Part shown: positions 26,536 through 34,050 of the stretch, piece by piece
Layout: the number at the start of each line of letters is the position of its first letter
Numbering within the stretch: the stretch's first letter is position 1
Assembly (NCBI GenBank): GCA_001817065.1
Contig: MHHQ01000001.1
Coordinates: forward strand, 1-37,199
DNA length: 37,199 nt
Direction of reading: 5' to 3'
Source: Candidatus Andersenbacteria bacterium RIFCSPHIGHO2_02_FULL_46_16
GTDB taxonomy: Bacteria; Patescibacteriota; Andersenbacteria; UBA10190
Translations under genes and position numbers: made by a program
The notes under the pieces: model-generated
Seen by the model: the letters and a program-made list of their open reading frames with translations, nothing else
Database searches by the model: none
Told to the model about the DNA's origin: nothing

Positions 26536-26588
26536 TATATCAAATCACTCAAAGTCGCGAACCCAAGCACCGTCAGCATTTCCTCGCG
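26536..26588. repeat. 53-bp direct repeat, left copy
   Basis: Matches 27711-27763 with a few mismatches. In the minus frame it still encodes REEMLTVLGFATLSDLI-stop, the end of the gene fragment at 27710. Confidence 0.85.
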
Positions 26589-26620
26589 ATCCTCTACCTC
26601 GGTTGTTTGGCGTTAATAAC

Positions 26621-27646
26621 CTATTTGACCTTTTCTACCACCCAATACATCTTACCTCCACGATGGGCCCCATATCCGATGTACTTTCCATCAGCGCTGA
26701 ATTTGATTGAACTGTCAGCTATTTCATCATATGATTCGCCGCGTGTCGTATCACTTCCATCAGGATTTGCCACTACCACCACGGAACCATAAGATCCGTT
26801 TGGATCTGCACCTGGCGTCTTGCCCGTAATGTAGGCAACCTTATTACCGTCTGGGGAAAAATTAACATTACTTATCTTCGCGTTGTTTTGCGATGATTCG
26901 GTGATCGATTCATGATTATAAACCCGCCCTTGCGGATCAGTAATAATTAGTTGTCTTTCATTTTTGCGCAAACAGGGTTCGGTATGGCAGGCGTATACTG
27001 TTTTAATACTCGCCGTCTCCCCGCGCGATGATGTGACCGGCTGGTAAAATGGACGCGGATTTTCAGAGCTTTCCAGCGTAAAATCGTCAATTGAGTAATT
27101 TGTATTGCCATAAGTATTTACACCCTCAGGCAGAGGCGGCGACTTTATCAATGAATTACTCGTATCACCTCGAAGTTTTACATAATTGATTGATCCCGTC
27201 GCCATAATATCGCCCGATTTGCCCTTTTGTTCTTTTCCTGCCACAAATGCCAATTGTGAGCTGTCATTAGAAAACTTTAGGTTTGAAACTGCGGAAAAAG
27301 GTCCCACGGTCATGTTGTCTACATACACATAGCCACCTTTTGTGGTATACACCAGAAAAGCGACCCGGGTTCCGTCCGGGCTAAAAGCCAATCTTGTAAC
27401 ATCTCTCAATACAGGATGGTCTAAATAAGCGAAACCACCTTCTATACGGGCGTACTCGGTTTTATAAGCTATCTCCGTTGTTTTTAATAGGAAGGGCGCA
27501 GAACTATCGCTAATCTCTGTATTTACGGTATCACGAACGGTACCTGGCAAATTATTGGATACCGACCTTGAAGACAAAAAAACCGATAAAACAATCAGCA
27601 CCCCTAGCAGCCCCAGTATCATTAAAATAATCTTTTTCATCGTCAT
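26621..27646 (-). CDS. Membrane-anchored PD40/TolB-like beta-propeller protein
   Basis: This 341-residue protein has an N-terminal membrane anchor (MKKIILMILGLLGVLIVLSV). PD40-type blades then recur: RLAFSPDGTRVAFLVY, NLKFSNDSSQLAFVAG, NVNFSPDGNKVAYITG and SIKFSADGKYIGYGAH, the pattern of TolB/DPP-IV-like propellers. It is probably anchored outside the membrane as a binding scaffold; no peptidase domain follows. It lies between two copies of a 53-bp repeat, as if inserted next to the gene fragment at 27710. Confidence 0.8.
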   Translation of the reverse strand: MTMKKIILMILGLLGVLIVLSVFLSSRSVSNNLPGTVRDTVNTEISDSSAPFLLKTTEIAYKTEYARIEGGFAYLDHPVLRDVTRLAFSPDGTRVAFLVYTTKGGYVYVDNMTVGPFSAVSNLKFSNDSSQLAFVAGKEQKGKSGDIMATGSINYVKLRGDTSNSLIKSPPLPEGVNTYGNTNYSIDDFTLESSENPRPFYQPVTSSRGETASIKTVYACHTEPCLRKNERQLIITDPQGRVYNHESITESSQNNAKISNVNFSPDGNKVAYITGKTPGADPNGSYGSVVVVANPDGSDTTRGESYDEIADSSIKFSADGKYIGYGAHRGGKMYWVVEKVK

Positions 27647-27709
27647 TATTAGGAATTATGTCACAAATAGCCCCATATATAAACCGCTTCAGTATGCTCA
27701 AAATTCATA

Positions 27710-27925
27710 CTATATCAAATCACTCAAAGTCGCGAAACCAAGCACCGTCAGCATTTCCTCCCGGCTCATGCCGCCATGCATACCGCGGTGCTTATTCTTT
27801 TCATGTCCAGGATATTGGTACCAAACAGAGTACCCCTCGTAGGGCAGCACTAATATATTGCCAATTCGCTTTCTGAATTGTGGGTGTTCGATGTTCGTCG
27901 CCCAGACGAGATTCAATGTCTTCAA
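27710..27925 (-). pseudogene. C-terminal fragment of an alkaline phosphatase/phosphodiesterase-like gene
   Basis: Reads NILVLPYEGYSVWYQYPGHE, then HRGMHGGMSREEMLTVLGF and SDLI-stop. The HGGMSREEM segment is the usual end of type I phosphodiesterase/nucleotide pyrophosphatase (alkaline phosphatase superfamily) proteins, where the His binds metal. The catalytic N-terminal part is absent upstream, so this is a remnant. Identification rests on one short motif. Confidence 0.5.
27711..27763. repeat. 53-bp direct repeat, right copy
   Basis: Partner of 26536-26588; here it is part of the longer gene fragment. Confidence 0.85.
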
Positions 27926-28008
27926 GATGATTATTAATAATCATGGCGTTTCTGTCGTTGGGGCGCCATCGTATAGGATGTTAGAACTGTTTTTGAACAG
28001 TTATAATG

Positions 28009-28042
28009 ATGCGACTATCTATATACCAGACCTTAAAACGGC
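28009..28042. repeat. 34-bp direct repeat left of the NYN gene
   Basis: Identical to 28869-28902 (core GCGACTATCTATATACCAGA). Weaker similarity extends ~40 bp to the left in both copies, from about 27967 and 28829. Confidence 0.85.
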
Positions 28043-28097
28043 GCATTTTAACGTGAACGTACTTGGAGCAACGGGAAAGACCGAGTAGCATAATGAT

Positions 28098-28598
28098 ATG
28101 GCTCAAGAGGAAACTATTTACGCTTTCATTGATAGCCAGAATCTCAATCTCGGAATACGAGACGCGGGCTGGCATTTGGACTTTACCCGCCTTCTAGTTT
28201 ATTTACGGGACAAATACAAAGTGAAGAAAGCGTTTCTGTTTATTGGGTACGTAGCTGGTAATGAGGCGTTATATACTACTTTGCAAAAAGCTGGGTACAT
28301 TGTTATCTTCAAGCCAACACTGGAATATAAGAAAGGCAAAGAAAGATTTACTAAAGGGAATGTAGATGCTGAATTGGTCCTCCACTCAATGATTGAATAC
28401 CCGAACTATGACAAAGCTATAATCGTATCAGGTGATGGGGACTTTCACTGTTTGATTGAGTATTTGGATAATCAGAAAAAGCTAAAATACCTTCTTATTC
28501 CTAACCCCTTTAAGTATTCAGCATTACTAAGAAAGTTCCGTCCCTGCTTTATTTACGTTAATAAACTACAAAAGAAGCTGGAAAAACGGCTTAAATAA
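28098..28598 (+). CDS. NYN-domain (LabA/DUF88-like) PIN-fold nuclease
   Basis: A 166-residue protein with the three acidic motifs of NYN domains: FIDSQNLNLGI (Asp ~12), KGNVDAELVLHSM (Asp ~91) and IVSGDGDFHCLIEY (Asp pair ~114-116). The fold is PIN-like and probably metal-dependent RNA cleavage. Many family members act in RNA processing or in toxin-like and defence settings; nothing here fixes the target. The gene sits between two 34-bp identical repeats (with longer diverged flanks), suggesting it arrived as cargo. Basic C-terminus KLQKKLEKRLK. Confidence 0.85.
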   Translation: MAQEETIYAFIDSQNLNLGIRDAGWHLDFTRLLVYLRDKYKVKKAFLFIGYVAGNEALYTTLQKAGYIVIFKPTLEYKKGKERFTKGNVDAELVLHSMIEYPNYDKAIIVSGDGDFHCLIEYLDNQKKLKYLLIPNPFKYSALLRKFRPCFIYVNKLQKKLEKRLK

Positions 28599-28977
28599 AA
28601 GCGAGCGGGAGTAACCTTCGGACGAACCTTAGGTGTGCCCACTCATCGTGATAGAGTCATTATGGGGCAAAAGAGGCTCTAAAGTCAATAGCATAGCATT
28701 GCCCATTTCTTTCTCCTTGTTGTTAAAGGACGACCCGTTCTTTTTAACGCCTTTACTCTCTACTAACTATGGCTTTGTCAATTTAAAAACCACCTCAAGT
28801 AAAAAGTGTGTTCTGAAAAAGTGCGCGCTATCATAGAGGACGTTAGAACTATTTTTAGCGGCTAAATAATGCGACTATCTATATACCAGACCTTAAAACG
28901 GCAAAATTTCACTATACTACCCCACCTGCCATCGCACTATTTCTGTATGTTTACCGTTGAGAATAGGACAGAATCCC
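28599..28977. other. Gap between the NYN gene and the riboswitch promoter
   Basis: Holds the right 34-bp repeat (28869-28902). A 67-aa frame at 28633 lacks start signals and similarity and is not called. Confidence 0.5.
28869..28902. repeat. 34-bp direct repeat right of the NYN gene
   Basis: Identical to 28009-28042. Confidence 0.85.
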
Positions 28978-29005
28978 TTGACGCTCACACAAGGAGAGCT
29001 ATGCT
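28978..29005 (+). promoter_or_regulatory. Promoter of the SAM-I riboswitch
   Basis: TTGACG (28978-28983), 16-nt spacer, TATGCT (29000-29005). Predicted start ~29012, 10 nt before the aptamer. Confidence 0.6.
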
Positions 29006-29021
29006 TGCTGTACAACTGAAT

Positions 29022-29133
29022 ATCGTATCCAGAGTACGAGGATGCTAAGAGAACTGGCTCGACGCCTCGCCCGCAACCCTTAAGGAAACTTAGAATGGGT
29101 GCGAACTCCAGCCCTTATTGGGGTAGATACTTT
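29022..29133 (+). ncRNA. SAM-I (S-box) riboswitch aptamer
   Basis: Conserved core of the S-adenosylmethionine aptamer in order: P1 GTATC (29025-29029) with GATAC (29126-29130); CAGAG; P2 CGAGG/CCTCG; AACTGGCTCGACG (the ACTGGCyCGACG segment also recalled from the Bacillus yitJ S-box); CGCAACC; P4 ACCC...GGGT capped by TAAG-GAAA-CTTA; then GGGTGCGAACTCCAGC (the GGTGC-AA-TCCAGC signature). A promoter precedes it and an intrinsic terminator follows 13 nt after it, so it is built as a transcription-off switch. Known S-boxes control methionine and SAM genes; the gene downstream is not one. Confidence 0.85.
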
Positions 29134-29145
29134 GCAAACGTATAT

Positions 29146-29177
29146 ACCGCCTCAATGGGCGGTTGTTTTGTTCTTTT
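29146..29177 (+). terminator. Expression-platform terminator of the riboswitch
   Basis: ACCGCC/GGCGGT stem (29146-29151, 29158-29163) followed by TGTTTTGTTCTTTT. Confidence 0.75.
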
Positions 29178-29197
29178 CAAAATCCAGGGAGTTTACT

Positions 29198-29662
29198 ATG
29201 CTCTACCGCAAAGTGTGCCAATTAAATGCCGTTAAGAAGACTCGACACTCTTATTGTTCAGCATTTATCTGCCATCTAGCTGAACCAACAACTTTGTATA
29301 ACTGGCTCGACTACGTTATCGCCGAGATACTCGACGATCTTAAACTCGACAAACCAGACAGGTTTGATCTTGCGATTAATGAGCAGCAGCCAAGCCAGTA
29401 CACGAGTAAAAAGCATGCTCGCATCATCGTCCAAGACCGGGGGATTGGCATCGCCCCCTCAGACACGGATGCTGTTTTTCGGCCATGGGCTAGGGGAGAG
29501 CAATCCGCCCAATATGATCCGGATGGCATTGGAATCGGTTTGGCTCTAACCCGTCTCATTCTCAGGGAATTTGGCGGCTATATCTTCTGGACCAAAAAAT
29601 CTCCGGGACTTGGCACTATCTTCACCATTCGCCTGCCGCTATTTCGCTCAACTGGCTCTTGA
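29198..29662 (+). CDS. Chimeric truncated kinase: novel N-terminus plus HATPase_c C-terminus
   Basis: A 154-residue protein. Residues ~71-154 (ARIIVQDRGIGIAPSD, FRPWARGEQSAQYD, DGIGIGLALTRLI, GTIFTIRLPL) duplicate the end of the kinase at 25568. The preceding ~70 residues (MLYRKVCQLNAVKKTRHSYC, then NWLDYVIAEILDDLKLD) are unrelated to it and not recognised. The N-box is missing, so ATP binding would be incomplete unless supplied by a partner. Most nucleotide differences from the kinase copy are silent, which suggests selection on the protein. The start at 29198 has a good GGGAG 7 nt upstream; an earlier GTG at 29099 overlaps the riboswitch. It is the only gene downstream of the SAM-I riboswitch. 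Confidence 0.65.
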   Translation: MLYRKVCQLNAVKKTRHSYCSAFICHLAEPTTLYNWLDYVIAEILDDLKLDKPDRFDLAINEQQPSQYTSKKHARIIVQDRGIGIAPSDTDAVFRPWARGEQSAQYDPDGIGIGLALTRLILREFGGYIFWTKKSPGLGTIFTIRLPLFRSTGS

Positions 29663-29705
29663 GTAGAGAACGGAGAACTGAGACGCTCAATAATCTCTAC
29701 TAATA

Positions 29706-30587
29706 CTATTCTCTCTTTTCTGTATTAACTAAAAGAATCGCGGCACCCATACTAGAGGCAGCCTGTTTCGAAACATAGGCCCGCAATCCGATTGTCGGCA
29801 TATCAACAACGTATGCTAAAGAAGCGGGTACAAAACGGTCATTTTCTTGAGTTTCCCATTTTTGTAAACTTTCTTTATTCTTCTGCTTAAAGTTGTTTCT
29901 AAAATCAGTGTACTCAGGTACTTGAGCCAATATTGAATTAATAAACCCTTCATCGGTAAAGATAAATCCATTTTTTGGGGTCACTCTTTTTAGCTCAGAA
30001 AGAAGTGCGAAACCCCAGTGATTATAATTCTGAATAACATTATCACTTTCTATTCCAGTCATCCAGGCATTTGAATAGTTATCAGGCAAGGAATGTATCG
30101 CACTTAGAAACTCGGCTTGAATATATTTACATTTTAACTTTTCAGCTCCTTCTGCCGATTTTCGGTCTAAAGGGTGCTCAAACCAATCAATACCTTCAAC
30201 ACCAAGATCAATGCCGACATACTCCTTGATGCCCGCCCCTTTTAGGAGCCTCAGTTCGTGCTCAGTCGCCCTCAGCATAGTTGTGGAAGAACCAAGATCT
30301 ATCACCCTTACTGTTCCACTTTGTCGGACAAGTTGCTGAAATACCCCATCAGGATCACGACCTTCCCCATCGTGAAATAAGTTAAATTTACCAGGAGTTG
30401 AAAAGGGTGTATTAGCTCTGGTGTTAACCTTAACCTCGCGACTTAAACGAGATATTTCCCCACCTGAGTATTTATGTATTATTAACCGCTCAGCTTCAGT
30501 AGGTTGCCTTCTTTCTGAAGAGCCTAATTCATTGGAACTCCCCGACTGTTCCCAAAATTTTGGTTCTTGCTCACCCATCATTATCAT
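29706..30587 (-). CDS. Class I SAM-dependent methyltransferase-like protein
   Basis: A 293-residue protein. The glycine motif I is VRVIDLGSSTTMLRATE (~95-111), motif II-like EYVGIDLGVEGIDW follows at the expected distance, and NYNHWGFALLSELKRVTPKNG resembles the post-motif region of Rossmann methyltransferases (shown as FALLSELKRVTPKNG). Substrate unknown. The N-terminal ~50 residues are polar and probably flexible. The frame stays open upstream into the tRNA-His gene, giving a false extension MWSRRRGFDSHQSP; the start at 30587 (MIMMGEQEP) avoids it. It is convergent with the truncated kinase gene. Confidence 0.65.
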   Translation of the reverse strand: MIMMGEQEPKFWEQSGSSNELGSSERRQPTEAERLIIHKYSGGEISRLSREVKVNTRANTPFSTPGKFNLFHDGEGRDPDGVFQQLVRQSGTVRVIDLGSSTTMLRATEHELRLLKGAGIKEYVGIDLGVEGIDWFEHPLDRKSAEGAEKLKCKYIQAEFLSAIHSLPDNYSNAWMTGIESDNVIQNYNHWGFALLSELKRVTPKNGFIFTDEGFINSILAQVPEYTDFRNNFKQKNKESLQKWETQENDRFVPASLAYVVDMPTIGLRAYVSKQAASSMGAAILLVNTEKRE

Positions 30588-30615
30588 ACTGACATTCTGC
30601 CTATTTATTACTAAG

Positions 30616-30687
30616 GGCGATTGATGGGAATCGAACCCACGTCGGCGGGACCACAACCCGCTGCTTTACCATTAAGCTACAATCGCC
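30616..30687 (-). tRNA. tRNA-His (GTG)
   Basis: Full cloverleaf on the minus strand. The 8-bp acceptor stem GGCGATTG/CAATCGCC includes the extra G(-1) typical of tRNA-His. The anticodon loop is TTGTGGT (anticodon GTG) and the T-arm is GGGTTCGATTCCC. CCA is not encoded. Confidence 0.95.
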
Positions 30688-30693
30688 GTACCC

Positions 30694-30801
30694 GCTCTGT
30701 TTCCTGACAGAGCTTCGTCGAACAAACAATGCTATCTAAACGCAATATTTGTCCCGCAAAGCTCGCTCAGCCGACGAGCATGGTGTGAAGTTACAATCGC
30801 C
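30694..30801 (-). repeat. Hairpin element upstream of tRNA-His with a copy of the tRNA 5' end
   Basis: 114 nt upstream of the tRNA (minus strand), GGCGATTGTAACTT at 30788-30801 repeats the tRNA's first 14 nt with one change. Between the two copies lie foldable segments, ending with GCTCTGT-CAGGAA-ACAGAGC just before the tRNA. The same design precedes tRNA-Arg(TCT). Confidence 0.55.
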
Positions 30802-30990
30802 ATATATTCCCATTCTCCAATCCCAATTTTTAAATAATAACCAATATCTCCACTTTCAAAAAGTGCACCTTCTGCTCATTAGCTGAATATAATTTGCACT
30901 AATTATTGCTAAAAATCAATTATTCTCGTATGGTATGCTCAATATTAAGCCTTCCAATCGCTTAATAAGTTGAACATTAACCAGTCATTT

Positions 30991-31018
30991 GTAATTTGGA
31001 TTTTGACATTTGATATTC
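30991..31018. repeat. CPR low-complexity repeat
   Basis: GTAATTTGGATTTTGACATT unit in the gap between the two tRNA genes, which holds no protein gene. Confidence 0.75.
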
Positions 31019-31025
31019 AGCACCT

Positions 31026-31142
31026 GCCCCTGTAGCTTCCCCCTTCGCCTAATCACAGATTAGGCTTCGGAGGACAAGTAGCGCGTGAAAATACCTCTGC
31101 TTGCCCTGCGAAGCTTTGTCTGTAAGGCAAAGCGAAGTACGG
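31026..31142 (+). repeat. Hairpin element upstream of tRNA-Arg with a copy of the tRNA 5' end
   Basis: GCCCCTGTAGCT (31026-31037) repeats the first 12 nt of tRNA-Arg(TCT), 117 nt upstream. Hairpins GCCTAATC-ACA-GATTAGGC and GCTTTG...CAAAGC (31113-31133) lie between, the latter in the same place as the GCTCTGT hairpin before tRNA-His. Confidence 0.55.
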
Positions 31143-31216
31143 GCCCCTGTAGCTCAACTGGATAGAGCGGCGGCGTTCTAAGCCGAAGGTTGCAAGTTCG
31201 AGTCTTGCCGGGGGCA
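31143..31216 (+). tRNA. tRNA-Arg (TCT)
   Basis: Acceptor GCCCCTG/CGGGGGC, D-arm GCTCAACTGGATAGAGC, anticodon loop GTTCTAA (anticodon TCT) and T-arm GCAAGTTCGAGTCTTGC. CCA is encoded (31217-31219) and is also part of the 100-bp inverted repeat that starts here. Confidence 0.93.
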
Positions 31217-32674
31217 CCAGTAAGGAAAAGTCAAATTCCGTTGGCTCGCCTCGCTTTGCTCGGCGACCAAATTGTAAGGGATTTTGGGCGAAAAAATCAA
31301 TTGGCGGTTTTGTAAAATGTGGTTCGAGCCGATATTTTTTAGAAATGTTGTTATTTCTTTTTTGTTTTCCGTTTCCACCAATTTTGCGGCTTGATTAAGG
31401 GATAAAACAAATTCACAAGCCGGTTCGAGCCAAGACAACCCTTTTTGTTCAAAGTCGCTAATTTTCTCTTGCAAACTAACTTTTTGCGATAACAATTCCT
31501 GCTTTTTGGCGGCGTATTCTTCTGTGGATAAAGCGTCTGCCAAATAGACATCGAGCAGTTTTGCCAACTTTATCTCCACTTGTTTTAACTGCTCTTTTAA
31601 ACTTTCCACTTTTGAATGAGCTTGTTGTTCTGCTTGTTCCTGTTCGCTATCCAACGCCGCCAAAACTTTCTCGGTGTCTTGGCTCGACAAAGAAACTTTT
31701 TGAAGAAAAGATTTAATTTGCTCACTTAAAACTTCCTCTCGCAAATAATGCTTTTCTTGGCAAACTCCTTTTTTCTTGGTGCACCGATAATAATTGTGTC
31801 CTTTCTGGATTTCGGCGGTGATACTCGCCCCGCAGGAAGCGCATTTTAACAAGCCAAGAAAAGCAAAATTGTGTTTTCTGACTTCTTGCACTTTTCCTCG
31901 TTTATTCATTACTTCCTGGCACTTATCAAAAAGTTTCTTTGAAATTAATGGCTCGTGTTGTCCCTCAAAAATTTCCACACGATATTTCATAAGGCCAATA
32001 TAGAAAATATTTTGTAGAATACTTTGCACATTACTCAACGCTATCTCTTTGCCGAGATTGCCGCGTAAACCATTTTCCTTGCACCAATTTGCGAGAGATT
32101 TCAAGGTATATTCGCCAGTGGCGTAAAGTTCAAAAAGTTTTTTCACTTTCGGGGCTTTACTTTTATCAATATCAATCATTCTCGTTTTGGAATTATTCAA
32201 ATAACCCACTGGCGCCCAGCCGGGCCAAACGCCATTTCGTATTTTCTGCCGCAAACCTCGCTTCACATTCTCTCGCAAATTATCTACAAAATATTTTGAT
32301 TGACCAAAAGCGATGCTCAGCATAAACAAACCCTGTGGCGTTGGCTCAAACCAAAAGGTGGGAAATTTGAGGGACTTAATCAAGCCGCGATCAACGAAAT
32401 GGATTATCTTTCCGCCGTCTACAGAATTGCGTGCAAGGCGATCTGGGTGCCAAGAAATAATTCCATCTGCTTTTCCTCTCTCAATTAATGACAACATTTC
32501 TGCGAATTTCATTCGCCCGGGTTCTTTGGCAGTTTTTGCCTCGCACAGCGAGGCGACAATTTCAAGTTTTTCTTTGGCGGCAAATTCTTTTAGCTCAACT
32601 TGTTGAGCTTCAATTGAAAGAACTTGTCGGTCATCTTCTTCGGTGCTCTTGCGAGCATAGATAATATATTTCAT
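31178..32674 (-). CDS. Large serine recombinase (site-specific integrase/invertase)
   Basis: This 498-residue protein has a resolvase domain with YARKSTEEDDRQVLSIEAQ (catalytic Ser10) and DRLARNSVDGGKI. The Recombinase domain comprises FVDNLRENVKRGLRQKIRNG and GWAPVGYLNN. A zinc ribbon (Cys278/281 and Cys298/305) is followed by a long coiled coil (EQEQAEQQAHSKVESLKEQL), the layout of phage-type large serine integrases. The final ~30 residues are read from the inverted repeat and then from the antisense of tRNA-Arg (YWCPRQDSNLQPSA), so the natural protein probably ended near SPKIPYNL and the C-terminus is a by-product of integration. Good RBS AAAGGAG upstream of the ATG. Confidence 0.88.
   Translation of the reverse strand: MKYIIYARKSTEEDDRQVLSIEAQQVELKEFAAKEKLEIVASLCEAKTAKEPGRMKFAEMLSLIERGKADGIISWHPDRLARNSVDGGKIIHFVDRGLIKSLKFPTFWFEPTPQGLFMLSIAFGQSKYFVDNLRENVKRGLRQKIRNGVWPGWAPVGYLNNSKTRMIDIDKSKAPKVKKLFELYATGEYTLKSLANWCKENGLRGNLGKEIALSNVQSILQNIFYIGLMKYRVEIFEGQHEPLISKKLFDKCQEVMNKRGKVQEVRKHNFAFLGLLKCASCGASITAEIQKGHNYYRCTKKKGVCQEKHYLREEVLSEQIKSFLQKVSLSSQDTEKVLAALDSEQEQAEQQAHSKVESLKEQLKQVEIKLAKLLDVYLADALSTEEYAAKKQELLSQKVSLQEKISDFEQKGLSWLEPACEFVLSLNQAAKLVETENKKEITTFLKNIGSNHILQNRQLIFSPKIPYNLVAEQSEASQRNLTFPYWCPRQDSNLQPSA
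31214..31313. repeat. 100-bp inverted repeat 1, left arm
   Basis: Exact inverted copy of 32738-32837. Begins with GCACCAG at the tRNA 3' end and covers the recombinase's 3' end. Confidence 0.92.
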
Positions 32675-32737
32675 ATTTTCTCCTTTATTTAGTTAATAAT
32701 TATTTGAAAATTTTTTTTACTTTGAATTAAATTCAAG

Positions 32738-32837
32738 ACAAAACCGCCAATTGATTTTTTCGCCCAAAATCCCTTACAATTTGGTCGCCGAGCAAAGCGA
32801 GGCGAGCCAACGGAATTTGACTTTTCCTTACTGGTGC
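32738..32837. repeat. 100-bp inverted repeat 1, right arm
   Basis: Ends CTTACTGGTGC. The recombinase gene and its promoter region lie between the two arms. Confidence 0.92.
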
Positions 32838-32898
32838 TCTATTCTTCTGAAAATAGTTCGAACGCATTTCGCCGCCTGCGGCGGCGACGGCAAGCCCC
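32833..32898. repeat. ~65-bp inverted repeat 2, left arm
   Basis: GGTGCTCTATTCTTCTGAAA, then TTCGAACGCATTTCGCCGCC and so on, inverted at 33862-33925 with small gaps. It overlaps the last 5 bp (GGTGC) of inverted repeat 1. Confidence 0.88.
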
Positions 32899-33047
32899 AA
32901 AAAATTTAAGCGGCTTCGCCGCAATCTTAAAAACTGCCAAAGAACCCGATAAAAATATCGAATCGAACCACATTTTGTAAAAGAAAATTTTGATTATTCA
33001 TAATTAGCCCAAAGGTCGAAGTCGAAATATTAAGAAAAAAATAAATC

Positions 33048-33803
33048 ATGATAAAAAATAAAATTATATTTAGCGCACTGCCTGTATTATTGGGCCTGCT
33101 TTTGACAAGTATGACTAAGGCGCAACTTAGCGAATATCCACAGATTACTGATCAATGGTGCGATGCTATGAACCGTTGTCCCTCCGGATTAGAATGTTAT
33201 AGTTTTCCGGGCATCGGTTTAAGATGTGCCCAACCAAATCCTTGTAGTTATTTTAATTGTCTCCAAGGAACTCAATGTGGCATTGCGGAAAGTTACCCCG
33301 GTCAAATAATGTGTCAGTGTGTTGGTCCAGAATGTCCAGCTGTAAGTAATGCTGAAGAACCAGTATCGTATGATTTACAAACCCAAACTGTGATTTATAC
33401 GGTAGGCCAAAGCGAACAACCGGTTTCGCACGATATATCTTTATGGAAAACTACTCCCGGCAATAAAGGCATATTAGAAACGATTTTTGCATCTGTCGAA
33501 TATTCCAATGAATTGACCGTTAAAGAATCCAAATTATTCATGAAGACCCCTGTTGGTGAAAAACCAATTAATGTTATGCCCGAAGATGCAATTGCAGTTT
33601 CTGAAACACCCAACACCGAATTGATTAAAAAGATAGAACTAAAAGAAGAAGCACAAAAACCAATATATTCTGTTGAAGGAATCAAACGGGCCAAATTATT
33701 TTTCATAATCTCCGTATCAATGCAAATCGAAACCAAAATAAGTGCTGAATTTGGCAGTATCGTCTCAATAAAGAAACCTTGGTGGAGTTTTCTGACCCGA
33801 TAG
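33048..33803 (+). CDS. Secreted Cys-rich protein (251 aa)
   Basis: Signal peptide MIKNKIIFSALPVLLGLLLT with cleavage after KAQ. Cys-rich, EGF-like spacing follows in residues ~35-100 (CDAMNRCPSGLECYS, CAQPNPCSYFNCLQGTQCG, CQCVGPEC). A beta-rich region and a C-terminal hydrophobic stretch KLFFIISVSM come last. Disulfide-stabilised exported protein; no family is named. The gene lies alone between the arms of inverted repeat 2, beside the recombinase module, so it may be cargo or a switchable surface protein. No Shine-Dalgarno precedes the ATG. Confidence 0.65.
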   Translation: MIKNKIIFSALPVLLGLLLTSMTKAQLSEYPQITDQWCDAMNRCPSGLECYSFPGIGLRCAQPNPCSYFNCLQGTQCGIAESYPGQIMCQCVGPECPAVSNAEEPVSYDLQTQTVIYTVGQSEQPVSHDISLWKTTPGNKGILETIFASVEYSNELTVKESKLFMKTPVGEKPINVMPEDAIAVSETPNTELIKKIELKEEAQKPIYSVEGIKRAKLFFIISVSMQIETKISAEFGSIVSIKKPWWSFLTR

Positions 33804-33861
33804 AATTTGCCGTCATAGAAAAACTTGGAATTGTCAAAGAACGTGGCGAGCCGCAAATTAC

Positions 33862-33925
33862 GGGGGCTTGTTTTCGCCGCCGCAGGCGGCGAAATGCGTT
33901 CGAACTATTTTCAGAATAGAGCACC
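33862..33925. repeat. ~65-bp inverted repeat 2, right arm
   Basis: Inverted copy of 32833-32898, ending AATAGAGCACC. Immediately after, CCAATGGC...GCCATTGG (33924-33948) forms a hairpin. Confidence 0.88.
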
Positions 33926-33973
33926 AATGGCGCATTACTAGCCATTGGTAAAGCAGCAATAAAACTGTATAAA

Positions 33974-34002
33974 TTGACACTAGGCACGCGTAGGCTTAGT
34001 GT
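33974..34002 (+). promoter_or_regulatory. Promoter for the 34-kb cluster
   Basis: TTGACA (33974-33979), 17-nt spacer, TAGTGT (33997-34002); ATG at 34051. Confidence 0.45.
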
Positions 34003-34050
34003 GAGATGTTGTTCATTTCACAACTAAGTTCGTGTTTAGGAGATAGGTTG

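Noticed and set aside
31178-31260. C-terminal YWCPRQDSNLQPSA of the recombinase as a real domain
   Set aside because: It is the antisense translation of tRNA-Arg and the inverted repeat.
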